DNA of 38,775 nucleotides from the NCBI GenBank assembly GCA_016870395.1, contig VGBT01000022.1:1-38775 (forward strand), written 5' to 3'. The notes under the pieces were generated by a model, which ran no database searches, was not told the DNA's origin, and saw only the letters and a list, made by a program, of their open reading frames with translations. The translations under genes were made by a program, and so were the position numbers. This document shows, in pieces, positions 8,633 to 17,978 of this stretch; within the stretch, counting starts at the first letter, position 1; every line of letters starts with the position of its first letter. The stretch comes from Actinomycetota bacterium. GTDB taxonomy: Bacteria > Actinomycetota > Acidimicrobiia > IMCC26256 > JAENVU01.

Positions 8633-8713
8633 GCCCGCGAGTACACATCCCGACAATCTCCCTAAACTGCCCGGCGAGCGCCGGAGTGGGAGGGGCGCTC
8701 GGGGATGTTTGCA

Positions 8714-8730
8714 CCGGCTCCGAGAGCCGG
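8714..8730 (+). other. Stem-loop in the leader of the secreted-protein gene
   Basis: A 6-bp stem (CCGGCT at 8714-8719, AGCCGG at 8725-8730) with a 5-nt loop lies 45 bp before the ATG at 8775. A GC-rich palindrome (CCGGCG/CGCCGG) lies ~40 bp further upstream. The leader could be structured, but it matches no riboswitch class I know. It may equally be a terminator for the preceding gene. Confidence 0.25.
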
Positions 8731-8774
8731 GCCCAGGGATGGGCACCACGACTCCACGGACGGAGGACACCCGA

Positions 8775-9644
8775 ATGCATCCCCGCCACTCCGGCCTCAT
8801 CGGCCACGCTCGCCTGGTGGTCGCGGCGCTTGTCACCACCACCACCACGGTGCTCGCCGGCGCGCCGTCCGGCCTCGCGGCGACCGACACCTCGGTCTCG
8901 ACCGACCCGACCGGGGCGCACGTCGTCCTGGTTCGCCGCGACACCTGGGTCGAGGTCGGCCCGCCCCGCGGCGGAGGCGGGTCGGGCTCGCCGACCGGCG
9001 GATGCCGGCGCCGCTGGCGCCTCGCCCCCACCCCGCACTTCCTGTCGCCGACCCGCCACGGCGACTACCTCCCGATGCCCCTCCCGCCCGCGCCGAGCCC
9101 CGAGCACCGCCCGTACCACGTGTGGTGCGACGCGACCTACCTGAGCACGGTGTGGCTCCGGCCCAGCCAGTTCACGGGCGGGCCGGCGATCGATCCGCGC
9201 TCGATCGCCGAGCGTCTCGCGCGCGACTTGCCCTACCCGGCGGCGATGATCGCAATCAGCCCCGAGCGGCGCGGGCTCACGGGCCTCGAGTCCTGGTTCT
9301 GGGTCGAGGGCTACACCGCCGAACCGTTGCGCGAGGCGGTGGAGGGCTTCGGGCTCCGCATCGAGGTCGAGGCGATGCCCGCCATGGTCACGTGGGACTT
9401 CGGCGACGGCACCGCGCCGAGCGCGGGCACGCTAGGGCGCGCCGCGCCGACCCGTTCCGACGTGGTGCACGTCTTCGAGCGCGGCTCGCGCGCGATCCCC
9501 TTCACGGTGCGGGCAACCGTGCGCCTCGATGTGCGCTGGCGTCAAAACGGCGGTCCGTGGCAGCCGCTGAACCCCGTCGGCCGCACGGCGACCCGGACCT
9601 ACCCGGTCGCCGAATCCCGCGCGGTCCTCGTCCCGAGAGACTGA
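8775..9644 (+). CDS. Secreted protein with a PKD-like element
   Basis: A 289-residue exported protein of unknown function. The signal peptide occupies about residues 1-36: basic MHPRHSGLIGHAR, a hydrophobic VVAALV core, then Ala-Gly-rich LAGAPSGLAA ahead of a Thr/Ser stretch. The mature part has a Gly-rich region with a lone Cys, a second Cys in YHVWCDATYL, and a C-terminal stretch VTWDFGDGTAPS typical of PKD/beta-sandwich turns. The segment after it (VVHVFERGSRAIPFTVRATV) also fits a PKD strand order. The ATG at 8775 has GGAGG at the right distance. It probably acts outside the membrane as a structural or binding protein. Confidence 0.75.
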   Translation: MHPRHSGLIGHARLVVAALVTTTTTVLAGAPSGLAATDTSVSTDPTGAHVVLVRRDTWVEVGPPRGGGGSGSPTGGCRRRWRLAPTPHFLSPTRHGDYLPMPLPPAPSPEHRPYHVWCDATYLSTVWLRPSQFTGGPAIDPRSIAERLARDLPYPAAMIAISPERRGLTGLESWFWVEGYTAEPLREAVEGFGLRIEVEAMPAMVTWDFGDGTAPSAGTLGRAAPTRSDVVHVFERGSRAIPFTVRATVRLDVRWRQNGGPWQPLNPVGRTATRTYPVAESRAVLVPRD

Positions 9645-9675
9645 GATCACTCGGCTCGACGCCGGGGGGCGCCAC

Positions 9676-9681
9676 TAGCCT
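9676..9681 (+). promoter_or_regulatory. -10 element of a leaderless start (glpD)
   Basis: TAGCCT is followed by 7 nt and the ATG at 9689. No Shine-Dalgarno sequence is present in that gap, which supports a leaderless transcript. Confidence 0.5.
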
Positions 9682-9688
9682 TGGCGTT

Positions 9689-11317
9689 ATGCCCTCACCT
9701 TCCTTCGACCGGTCCGACGCTCTGCGCCACCTGCGTACCGGCAGCTTCGACGTCCTCGTCGTAGGCGGCGGGATCACCGGTGCCGGCGTGGCCCTCGACG
9801 CCGCCGCCCGCGGCCTCTCGGTCGCCCTCGTCGAACGCGACGACTTCGCGAGCGGTACGTCGTCAAAATCGTCCAAGCTCGTCCACGGCGGCCTCCGCTA
9901 TTTGCAGCAGAAGGAGCTCGGGCTCGTCTACGAAGCGCTCTACGAGCGTCAGCTCGCGCTGCGCAACGCACCCCACCTCGTGCGGATCCTGCCGTTCCTG
10001 ATCCCGGTGCTCACCAGGGACGGCCTGCTCGACGCGAAGCTGGCGCGCGCGCTCGGTAGCGCCCTGTGGGTGTACGACCTCACCGGTGGAGCACGCATCG
10101 GCAAGGTGCACCGCCGCGTGCGCAAGGCGAAGGCACTCGCGCACATGCCGACCCTTCGCGATGCGAGCGTCGCGGCCGCATACCTCTACTACGACGCGCA
10201 GGCCGACGACGCGCGCCTCACGCTCACGATCGCACGGACCGCGGCACGCGAAGGCGCAGTGGTCGCGAACCACGCCACGGTCGTCGGGCTCACCAAGGAC
10301 GACGCCGGGCGCGTGTGCGGCGCCACCGTCGAAGCCGACGGCGAGCAGCTCTCCGTTGCGGCGCGGGTCGTGGTCAACGCGGCCGGCGTGTGGTCCGACG
10401 AGGTGCGGACCCTCGACGAGGGAGCCAACCCCGCCTCGATCCGGCCGGCCAAGGGCATCCACGTCACCGTCCCCTGGACGAAGGTTCGCAACGACATCGC
10501 CGCGATCGTGCCGGCGCCCAAGGACCGGCGCTCCATCTTTGTGGTCCCCTGGGGCGACTTCACCTACATCGGCACCACCGACACCGACTACGACGGGTCG
10601 CTCGACGACCCACAGTGCACCCCCGACGACGTCGAGTACCTGCTCGGCGCGATGAACCGCGTGATGAGCGAGCACCTGACGACCGCCGACGTCGTCGGCA
10701 CCTGGGCCGGCCTGCGGCCGCTCATCGCCGGCGGCACCGTGGGCGAGAGGACCGCCGACCTCTCCCGCCGGCACTCGGTGCGGGCCTCTGGGTCCGGGAT
10801 GGTCACGGTCACGGGAGGCAAGCTCACCACCTACCGCCGCATGGCGGCCGACACCGTCGACGACGTCGTGCGCTCCCTCGGGCGCGGGGGTGCGAGCACC
10901 ACGAAGCGGCTCCCGCTTCTCGGCGCCCACGGTCCGGCACCCGACGACGCGCATCTCGCGCGCCGGTTCGGGAGCGAGGCCGCCGAGATCCTCACCCTGG
11001 TTGCGTCCGAGCCGGCGCTCGCCGAGCCCCTTGTGCCCGGCTTGCCGTACCTCCGGGCCGAGGCCGTGTACGCGGTGCGCCACGAGATGGCGACCACGCT
11101 CGACGACGTACTGTCGCGCCGGACCCGCGCCCGCCTTCTCGCCCGCGACGCCACGGCACGCGCCGCGCACGACGTCGCGCTCCTGCTTGCCGGCGAGCTC
11201 GGCTGGGACGCGGACCGCGTCCAGCACGAGACCGAGTCGTTCCGGAGCGCGGTCGCGGCCGAGCGCGACGCGGCCGGCCTCCCCGAGACCGCGCTCGACT
11301 GCTCACTCGGCCCCTGA
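9689..11317 (+). CDS. glpD: Glycerol-3-phosphate dehydrogenase, FAD-dependent
   Basis: A 542-residue flavoprotein that oxidises glycerol-3-phosphate to dihydroxyacetone phosphate at the membrane and passes electrons to the quinone pool. The Rossmann FAD motif VLVVGGGITGAGVALDAAARG is at about residues 20-40. It is followed by the GlpD signature FASGTSSKSSKLVHGGLRYLQ, then IFVVPWGDFTYIGTTDTDYDG, TWAGLRPL and GGKLTTYRRMA. The C-terminal domain (HLARRFGSEAAEIL to the end) is the usual GlpD helical cap. Length is normal. It heads a unit with an alkyl-DHAP-synthase-like flavoprotein and an FGGY kinase, so it may balance glycerol-3-phosphate and DHAP for ether-lipid or glycerol metabolism. Confidence 0.93.
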   Translation: MPSPSFDRSDALRHLRTGSFDVLVVGGGITGAGVALDAAARGLSVALVERDDFASGTSSKSSKLVHGGLRYLQQKELGLVYEALYERQLALRNAPHLVRILPFLIPVLTRDGLLDAKLARALGSALWVYDLTGGARIGKVHRRVRKAKALAHMPTLRDASVAAAYLYYDAQADDARLTLTIARTAAREGAVVANHATVVGLTKDDAGRVCGATVEADGEQLSVAARVVVNAAGVWSDEVRTLDEGANPASIRPAKGIHVTVPWTKVRNDIAAIVPAPKDRRSIFVVPWGDFTYIGTTDTDYDGSLDDPQCTPDDVEYLLGAMNRVMSEHLTTADVVGTWAGLRPLIAGGTVGERTADLSRRHSVRASGSGMVTVTGGKLTTYRRMAADTVDDVVRSLGRGGASTTKRLPLLGAHGPAPDDAHLARRFGSEAAEILTLVASEPALAEPLVPGLPYLRAEAVYAVRHEMATTLDDVLSRRTRARLLARDATARAAHDVALLLAGELGWDADRVQHETESFRSAVAAERDAAGLPETALDCSLGP

Positions 11318-11352
11318 CGCGATCCGGGGCGGCCGGGCGGTCGGCGCGCACG

Positions 11353-11358
11353 TAGGCT
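11353..11358 (+). promoter_or_regulatory. -10 element before the AGPS-like gene
   Basis: TAGGCT is followed by 8 nt to the ATG at 11367, the same leaderless arrangement as at glpD. The flavoprotein and kinase may therefore have their own promoter. Confidence 0.4.
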
Positions 11359-11366
11359 GCCCACCC

Positions 11367-12848
11367 ATGCAGTCAGGCGAACCCACTCCCCCGATCTCGC
11401 TCGGTGCCGCGCCGGAACAGGTCGGCAACCACCTGGGCTCACGGCGCGTCGAGCTCGACGCCAGACTGCTGCGACGCCTCGGCGACGCCTGCGACGAGGT
11501 GCTCGTCGACGACGCATCGCTGGTCGAGGCCAGCCGGGACTGGTGGCCGCTCGCCATGATCTGGGCCCTCTCGGGCGAGGTCGGCGCGCGCGCCGCGGCC
11601 CTCGCCCGCCCTGCGACTGCGGCGGAGGTGTGCGCGCTGCTCGCGGTGTGCGACGAGGCTCGCCTCCCCGTCACCGCGGCGGCGGGCCGCAGCGGCGTGT
11701 GCGGCGCGAGCGTCCCGCTGCACGGCGGAGTGGTGCTCGATCTCAGCGCGATGAGCGGCATCGTCGACGTCGACGCCGAGTCGCTCGTGCTCGACGTCCT
11801 CCCCGGCACGTTCGGCACCTGGCTCGAGGACACCTTGCGCGCCAAGCACGGGGCCACGCTCGGCCACTGGCCCCAGTCGATCGACCTGTCGACCGTCGGT
11901 GGCTGGCTCGCGTGCCGCGGCGCCGGCCAGATGAGCACCCGCTACGGCAAGATCGAGGACATGGTGGTGGGCCTCGACGTCGCCCTGGCCGACGGCCGCC
12001 ACGTGCGCACCGGGGGCGCGCCGCGCGCCGCGGTCGGTCCCGATTTGAACCAGCTCTTCGTGGGCTCGGAGGGGACGCTCGGCATCATCACCGGCGCGCG
12101 GCTGCGGCTCCACCCGGCGCCGGCTGCGGAACGGCGCGCCGCGTACGCGTTCGAGAGCTTCGCCGCCGGCAACGACGCCTGTCGGCGGATCGTGCAGCGT
12201 GGCGCCACGCCGGCCGTGCTGCGCCTCTACGACGCGATCGAGTCGGACCGCTCGTACCAGACGGGCGCCGAACGGAACGTGCTGCTCGTGATGGACGAAG
12301 GCGATGCGCTCCTCGTCGACGCGACGATGGCCGTCGTGGCGGAGGTCTGCGCCGAAACGGAGATGCTCGACGTGGAGCTGGTCGAGCGCTGGATGGGCCA
12401 CCGCAACGACGTCTCGGCGCTCGAGGCGCTGATCACGCGCGACTACGTGGTCGACACGATGGAGATCGCCGCGCCCTGGTCCCGCTGCGGGGCAGTCTAC
12501 GAAGCCGCCACCGCCGCGATCCGGGCCGTGCCCGGCGCCCTGGTCGCGAGCGCGCACCAGAGCCACTCCTACCCCGACGGCGCGTGCCTCTACTTCACCT
12601 TCGCGGGTCAGCCCGCCGTCGACGCCAAGGACGCCTTCTACGAGGCGGCCTGGGACGCCGGGACGCGCGCGGTGCTCGCGAACGGCGGCGCGCTCAGCCA
12701 CCATCACGGGGTGGGACTCAACCGCTCGCGGTTCGTGCGCGACGCGCTCGGGCCCGCGTTCGACGTGCTGGTCGCGGTCAAGCAGGCGCTCGACCCGAAC
12801 GGCATCCTCAACCCCGGCAAGCTCGGCCTTCCCGACCCATGGGCGTAG
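11367..12848 (+). CDS. FAD-binding oxidase, alkyldihydroxyacetonephosphate-synthase-like
   Basis: A 493-residue VAO/PCMH-fold flavoprotein. The FAD domain includes ARPATAAEVCALLAVCDEARLPVTAAAGRSG and the diphosphate-contacting region GTFGTWLEDTLRAKHGATLGHWPQS, then STVGGWLACRGAGQMSTRYGKIEDMV. FVGSEGTLGIIT is typical of the fold. Near the C terminus ALSHHHGVG matches the His-cluster motif of alkyl-DHAP synthases, and LDPNGILNPGKLG is the shared ending. These enzymes swap the acyl group of acyl-DHAP for a fatty alcohol, making an ether bond. The bacterial substrate is inferred. It ends with a TAG overlapping the start of the FGGY kinase by 10 bp. Confidence 0.85.
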   Translation: MQSGEPTPPISLGAAPEQVGNHLGSRRVELDARLLRRLGDACDEVLVDDASLVEASRDWWPLAMIWALSGEVGARAAALARPATAAEVCALLAVCDEARLPVTAAAGRSGVCGASVPLHGGVVLDLSAMSGIVDVDAESLVLDVLPGTFGTWLEDTLRAKHGATLGHWPQSIDLSTVGGWLACRGAGQMSTRYGKIEDMVVGLDVALADGRHVRTGGAPRAAVGPDLNQLFVGSEGTLGIITGARLRLHPAPAAERRAAYAFESFAAGNDACRRIVQRGATPAVLRLYDAIESDRSYQTGAERNVLLVMDEGDALLVDATMAVVAEVCAETEMLDVELVERWMGHRNDVSALEALITRDYVVDTMEIAAPWSRCGAVYEAATAAIRAVPGALVASAHQSHSYPDGACLYFTFAGQPAVDAKDAFYEAAWDAGTRAVLANGGALSHHHGVGLNRSRFVRDALGPAFDVLVAVKQALDPNGILNPGKLGLPDPWA

Positions 12849-14308
12849 GCACGGGCGCGGGCACCGATGTCCTGGTCGTCGACGTCGGCACGTCCTCGGT
12901 GCGTGCCGCGATCGTGCACGACGACGCGACCGTCACCCACGAGCAGTTCCGCGAGCTGCTGCCGAGCTCGCCGGCACCCGGGCTGGTCGAGTTCGACCCG
13001 GCCGCGATGGCGGCGGTCGCGCTGGAGGCGGCACGAGCCGCGCTCGCCGCGCACAACGCGCCCGTCGCCGCAGTCGGGATCGCCAACCAGCGCGGGTCGA
13101 CCGTCGTGTGGGACCGGGCCACCGGTGAGCCCGTGGGCCCCGGACTGGGCTGGCAGGACCTTCGCACGATCGGGATGTGCCTCGAGCAGCGCGCGCACGG
13201 CTTCCGCTTCGCCCCCAACGTCTCGGCGACGAAGCTCGCCTGGCTGCTCGACACCTACGACCCCGAACGGTCCCGTGACCTGTGCTTCGGCACGGTCGAC
13301 ACCTGGGTTGCATGGCACCTCTCGGAGGGCGCGTTGCACGTCATGGACGCGAGCAACGCAGGCGTCACCTCGTTGCTGCATCCCGACGGGTCCGGATACT
13401 CACCGGCGGTCCTCGAAGCGCTGCGGATCCCCGCGCGGATGTTGCCGGCGGTGGTCGACTCGACCGGCCTGCTCGGTTCGGCCACCGCGCTGCCCGGTGC
13501 GCCACCGATCGCCGCGCTGATCGGCGATCAACAGGCCTCACTGGTCGGGCAGGGCTGTGTGCACCCCGGCCCGGCCAAGATCACGTTCGGGACGGGCGGG
13601 ATGCTCAACCTCGTCGTCGGGCCGACTCGCCCGACCTTCGAGACCCGCGGCGCGGGCGGAACCTTCCCGATCGTCGCGTGGCGCGACGCGGGTGCGGACA
13701 CCTGGGGCCTCGAGGCGATCATGCTCTCGTCCGGCACCAACGTCGAGTGGCTGCGCGACGACCTGGGAATCCTTACCGATGCCGCCGAGAGCCACGAGGT
13801 GGCACAACGCTGCGCCGACACCGGCGGCGTCACCTACGTCCCTTCGCTGCTTGGTCTGGGGACGCCGCAGTGGGACTACGGGGCGCGCGGCACGCTGCTC
13901 GGCCTGACCCGCGGCTCCGGACGTGCGGAGATCGTGCGCGCGGTGCTCGAGGGCGTCGCACACCGCGGCGCGGACCTGGTGGAGGCAGCCGAGCAGGACG
14001 CGCAGACCGGCATCGCGGCGCTGCGCGTCGACGGCGGCATGTCGCGCAACCCGACGTTCGTGCAGGCACTCGCCGACGCGTCGGGCAAGGTTGTCGAGGT
14101 CTCCCCCGTCGTGGAGGCCACCACGATCGGCGCCGGCTTCCTCGCCGGCGTCGCGGTCGGGATCCGCCCGGGAGTGGCGACGCTCGCGGCAACGTGGCGG
14201 CCGTCGGTGCGCTACGAGCCCGGCGTACCGCTCGATCGCGACCGCTGGCGGGAGGCAGTCGCGCGCGCAAAGCGTTGGATCCCCGACCTCTCCGCCGTCG
14301 ACTTCTGA
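12839..14308 (+). CDS. FGGY-family kinase, glycerol-kinase-like
   Basis: A 489-residue sugar/polyol kinase. The N-terminal ATPase-fold motif is VVDVGTSSVRAAIVHD. Further landmarks are GIANQRGSTVVWDRATGEPV, GWQDLRT, IGDQQASLVGQG (catalytic Asp), TFGTGGMLN and LRVDGGMSRNPTFVQALAD. The overall layout is that of glycerol kinases, and the neighbours (glpD and AGPS-like) support a glycerol-type substrate. However, the glycerol-contacting Arg-Glu of classical GlpK (QRET) is QRGS here (residues 84-87), and the FSGTK region is NVSATK. A different polyol is possible, so I give no gene symbol. Translation is coupled to the preceding gene by the overlap. Confidence 0.85.
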   Translation: MGVGTGAGTDVLVVDVGTSSVRAAIVHDDATVTHEQFRELLPSSPAPGLVEFDPAAMAAVALEAARAALAAHNAPVAAVGIANQRGSTVVWDRATGEPVGPGLGWQDLRTIGMCLEQRAHGFRFAPNVSATKLAWLLDTYDPERSRDLCFGTVDTWVAWHLSEGALHVMDASNAGVTSLLHPDGSGYSPAVLEALRIPARMLPAVVDSTGLLGSATALPGAPPIAALIGDQQASLVGQGCVHPGPAKITFGTGGMLNLVVGPTRPTFETRGAGGTFPIVAWRDAGADTWGLEAIMLSSGTNVEWLRDDLGILTDAAESHEVAQRCADTGGVTYVPSLLGLGTPQWDYGARGTLLGLTRGSGRAEIVRAVLEGVAHRGADLVEAAEQDAQTGIAALRVDGGMSRNPTFVQALADASGKVVEVSPVVEATTIGAGFLAGVAVGIRPGVATLAATWRPSVRYEPGVPLDRDRWREAVARAKRWIPDLSAVDF

Positions 14309-14346
14309 CCGCCTCGGGGCCGGCATCGGCGTAGTGTGAACGGTCG

Positions 14347-14954
14347 ATGCCGATCGCGGACCTGGTTGCAGGGGTCCTCGGCCCCGAGCTTCTCGTCGCG
14401 TTGCGCGCCTACGACGGCAGCCGCAGCGGACCGGCCGACGCGCCCGCGACGCGCGTGACAGCCCGTTCGACGCGATCAGCAGCATCGGCATGTTCGAGCA
14501 CGTCGGCCTCGACCACCTCGCGACCTACTTCGACGGCCTCTACGGGCTGCTCCGACCCGGCGGACGGCTGCTGAACCACGGCATCAGCCCCGCGAGCGGG
14601 CGCCGCACCCGGTTCTTGCGGTGGTCGTTCATCGACCGCTACGTGTTCCCCGACGGCGAGCTGCACGGGGTCGGGTCCGTCGTGAGCGCGATTTAGGCGG
14701 CGGGACTCGAAGCGCGTCACGTCGAGAGCCTTCGCGAGCACTACGCGCTCACGCTGCGCGCCTGGGTCGAGAACCTCGAGCGGCGTTGGGACAACGCGGT
14801 CGCGCTCGCGGGCGAGGGGCGGGCTCGGGTGTGGCGGCTCTACATGGCCGCCTGCGCCGTCGGCTTCGAGGACGGGAACACCTCCGTCGACCAGGTGCTC
14901 GCCGTACGCCCCGACGGCGGCACGAGCGGGATGCCGCTGCGGTCGACGTTCTGA
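14347..14954 (+). pseudogene. Cyclopropane-fatty-acid synthase/methyltransferase remnant
   Basis: An N-terminal fragment (MPIADLVAGVLGPELLVALRAYDGS) is fused out of frame near 14450 to the second half of a SAM-dependent lipid methyltransferase: SPFDAISSIGMFEHVGLDHLATYFDGL, LLRPGGRLLNHGIS, FIDRYVFPDGELHGVG. The SAM-binding core expected between them (several hundred bp, with the VLDVGCGWG-type loop) is missing. A TAG at 14694-14696 then interrupts VVSAI/AAGLEARHVESLREHYALT, where Gln is common. The frame continues through TLRAWVENLERRWD to a TGA at 14952. It is non-functional by two independent lesions. Intact enzymes add a methylene to unsaturated acyl chains of membrane lipids. A TAGTGT -10 box lies 9 nt before the ATG. 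Confidence 0.85.
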
Positions 14955-14997
14955 CCCGGCAAGCCACCGGCCCGAGGCTCGTTGGTGGCGCACAACG

Positions 14998-16911
14998 ATG
15001 TCCAAGGTCCACCTGGGCAACGCCGAAACCCTCGCGATGCAACCCAAGCCCGGGGTCGCGTCGTTCTGGGGCCGCCACGAGACGGTGCTCCGGCTCGTCG
15101 CGGGCGCCGCGCTCGGCGTCGGGATCGCGTACCTCGTCTGGCGCCTGGGCTGAACGTCTCACGGCGCGAGCCCGGTCACCTACCCGGCGCTGCTGGCCGC
15201 CGAGATCTTCGGCTGGGTCAGCCTCGCCTGCTACGTGTTCATGGCCTGGCGCGTCAGTTCGTCGCCGGCACCCGTTATCCAGACACACCCTTCGGTCGAC
15301 GTCTACGTCTGCACGTACGACGAGTCGGTCGCGGTGCTCCACGCGACCCTGGCGGGCTGCCGGGCAATCCGCTACTCACACACGACCTGGTTGCTCGATG
15401 ACGGCCGCCGACCCGAGATGGAAGTGCTGGCGCGCGAGATGGGCGCCCGCTATGTGACCCGGCCCGACAGCGCTCACGCCAAGGCGGGCAACATCAACCA
15501 CGCGCTGGCAAAGACCGACGGCGAGCTCGTGCTTGCGTTGGACGCCGACGACGTCCCGATGCCGGACATCCTCGACCGGACCGTCGGCTACTTCGACGAT
15601 CCAGAGCTTGCGCTGGTTTAGACCCCGCACGACTTCTACGACCGCGACTCGGTGCAGCACTTCTGCGGGTCGCAGCACGAGCAGACGCTCTTCTACAGCG
15701 TGATCGCGCCCGGCAAGGACCGGGTCAACTCGATGTTCTGGTGTGGCTCGGCGACCGTCATCCGGCGAGACGCTCTGCTCGCGGTGGGCGGAGTCCTCAC
15801 CGACACCGTGGCCGAGGACTTCCACACGACCATCGCGATGCATGCAAAGGGCCTGCGCACCCGGTACCACGCCGAGACGCTCGCGCAAGGCCTCGCTCCC
15901 CACGACCTCGCCGCGTTCCTGCTCCAGCGACACCGGTGGGCGCGTGACAACCTGCGAGTGTTCCGAACGCCCCAGAACCCACTCACCTGCCCCCGCCTCA
16001 CCCTCGCCCAGCGCGTCAGCTACCTCGCGTCGTTGCTCGCCTACTTCTCCGGGCTGCAGCGGTTGCTCATGCTGGCCGTGCTCGTCTTCACCCTCCTGAC
16101 CGGCATTCTCCCGCTCACGGCGTCACCTCTCGCGCTCGCGCAGCTCTGGCTCCCTTGGACCCTGTGCTCGGTCGTCACGTCCGTCGGCCTGGCCCGGGGC
16201 ACCCTCGGACCCACCGACTCCACCCAGTACGGACTGATGACGATGGGCATCGACACGCGAGCCGTCGTCGGCCTGCTCGGCCGGGGCAGCTCGACGTGCA
16301 AGGTGACTCCCAAAGCCGGCATCGACGAGGGCGGCGCGGCGGTGCTCCGGGTAGTGCCTCTCCTCACGGCAACCGGCGGCGCGCTACTGGTCGCCGCCGC
16401 GCTACGCGCCGCGACCGCGCTCGGCGTTGGACCGCTCCCGCCCCTCCACGGCTTCGCGCTCGCGATCGGAGCGTGGGAGCTCACCTGGATCGTCCGCACC
16501 CTCGCGATGCTCGTCCGTCGCCACCAGCTCCGGGCGCAGTACCGGTTCCCGGTCGACCTTGCGGGGCGAGTCGACGACCAGGTGGTTCGGGTCGTCGACC
16601 TGTCGCCGACCGGCTCCGCGATCGAGCACATTGGCCATCACTCGCTCGGAGATACGATTCACCTCTCGCTGGGGCCTCCCGCGGCCGACGGGCGCACCCA
16701 CGAGGTGTCGCTTCCCGGCGAGGTCCGCTCGATCGTCGGCCTCGACGGCGAGCAGAGCCGAGTCGGGTGCCGGCTCGGCGCCACGACGCCCGCGGCAGTC
16801 GACCGGCTCGTCGAGTACTGCTACATCGTCGAACCGGTCCACTCGCTGCCCGCCGAGCAGAAGGCCGGCCACACGCGAATGGATCGCGAGGACTACCCGG
16901 CCGCCTCCTGA
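14998..16911 (+). pseudogene. BcsA-like GT2 glycosyltransferase with PilZ domain, interrupted by TGA and TAG
   Basis: A 638-codon membrane glycosyltransferase of the cellulose-synthase type. Two N-terminal membrane segments (LVAGAALGVGIAYLVW, ALLAAEIFGWVSLACYVFMA) precede the GT2 domain, with WLLDDG, LALDADDVP, VAEDFHTT and QRHRW, the substrate and acceptor motifs in order. Several more membrane helices follow (~340-520). The C-terminal PilZ domain keeps RAQYR and DLSPTG, the c-di-GMP-binding pair. Two stops break the frame. A TGA at 15151-15153 (codon 52) falls in VWRLG/TSHGASPVTYP, where Trp is expected. A TAG at 15619-15621 (codon 208) falls in LALV/TPHDFYDRD, where relatives have the near-invariant VQTPH Gln. 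Both are single transitions. If intact elsewhere, it would make a c-di-GMP-activated exopolysaccharide. Confidence 0.88.
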
Positions 16912-17421
16912 CCCAATGACGCGTGGAACGCGACGAGCAGTTCGACGAATCGGCGCGGCTCCACCAGGTACGGGTAGTGGCCGGTCCCGATCGAGCACTC
17001 CACCGGCGCAGCGAGGACGAGCGCGGTGAGCCATTCGGCGTAGTCGGGCACCGGATCGTTACCGTGCAGCGAAAGGTACGGCACGCGGATGCCACCGAGC
17101 AGCGCAGCGGCGACGGCGTCGAGCGCCTCGGGCGACGTGTCGAACAGGCTGCCCCAGATCCCGAGCACCACGCCCTGGTCGCGGCTGGAGCCCGCATCGA
17201 TCCGCCGCGCGCACGACCTCGTGAACGTCCGGCGCGCCGTGGCCGCGCAGGTCGAGCGCGACGACACGCCAACGCTCGGCCAGCGCCGCCAGGAGCGGAT
17301 CCCACAAGGGGCGCTGCTCGGTGATCCCGTGCACGAGCACCAGACCGGCGCCGTCGCCCAGCACCGAGTATCCGATCCGGGCGCCGTCGTCCGCCGCTTC
17401 GCGCGCTATTCCGACGGCCAT
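16893..17421 (-). pseudogene. Alpha/beta hydrolase with internal deletion and frameshift
   Basis: The N-terminal part (MAVGIAREAADDGARIGYSVLGD, LVLVHGITEQRPLWDPLLAALAERWRVVALDLRGHG) is a clear alpha/beta-hydrolase start with the oxyanion HG turn. After GHGA the protein should continue to the nucleophile elbow (GHSLGG). Instead, near 17210-17225 the sequence jumps, in another frame, to the C-terminal third: GVVLGIWGSLFDTSPEALDAVAAALLGGIRVPYLSLHG, then PDYAEWL and GTGHYPYLVEP with the catalytic His region. The nucleophile and its surroundings are gone, so the gene is dead. Its 3' end overlaps the 3' end of the convergent glycosyltransferase gene. Confidence 0.82.
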
Positions 17422-17495
17422 GTCGAGCACGTCGAGAGCGCGGGGAACGGCTGAGACCGCGTGCACCTGCGACCGATCCGCGCGAGGGTTGGTCC

Positions 17496-17978
17496 GTGGC
17501 GGCGCCCTTCAGCTTCGACCGCTCCTGGTGGTTCCCGGTGCCGCCGGCGCAGCTCTGGGCCACGCTCGTCCGCACCGACGAGTACCCGTCGTGGTGGACC
17601 TGGCTGCGCGAGCTGGACACCGACGGCCTGGCACCTGGGAACACCGCTCGCTGCGTGATCCAGTCGCCGCTGCCCTACACGCTGCGCTGCACGATCACCG
17701 TCGAGGAGCTGCGCGCGCCCGAGACGATCATGACCACGGTCACCGGCGACCTGTGCGGACCCGCGGGGCTGCACGTCGAAGACGCGAAGGACGGGTCAAC
17801 GGCCCGTCTCTGCTGGACGCTCGACTTGGGCAACCCGCTGCTGTCCCGACTCGCGCTTGTCGGCCGACCGGCGATGTCGTGGGCGCACGACCGCATCGTC
17901 GCGACGGGCGTCGAGCAGTTCCGCCGGCGCGCACTCGGCGCAGCAACAAGAACGACCTTCGGAGAAGGAGGGGCGTGA
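17496..17978 (+). CDS. SRPBCC (polyketide cyclase/START-like) protein
   Basis: A 160-residue protein. FSFDRSWWFPVPPAQLWATLVRTDEYPSWWTWLRELD is the characteristic N-terminal strand-helix of SRPBCC domains, which form a deep hydrophobic ligand cavity. The ligand is unknown. The start is a GTG at 17496. Its TGA (17976-17978) overlaps the ATG of the following F420-type gene, so the two were an operon. Confidence 0.75.
   Translation: MAAPFSFDRSWWFPVPPAQLWATLVRTDEYPSWWTWLRELDTDGLAPGNTARCVIQSPLPYTLRCTITVEELRAPETIMTTVTGDLCGPAGLHVEDAKDGSTARLCWTLDLGNPLLSRLALVGRPAMSWAHDRIVATGVEQFRRRALGAATRTTFGEGGA

Noticed and set aside
8640-8774. Riboswitch before the secreted-protein gene
   Set aside because: Some GC palindromes and one hairpin are present, but none of the conserved cores of c-di-AMP, cobalamin, SAM or glycine classes could be aligned.
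9863-11227. Minus-strand frame opposite glpD
   Set aside because: Shadow frame; glpD is full length and conserved.
1640-15621. Reassignment of TAG to an amino acid throughout the genome
   Set aside because: TAG is a plausible true stop at 2800, 12846, 25165 and 25654, and TGA interrupts two other genes. A single recoding rule does not explain both.
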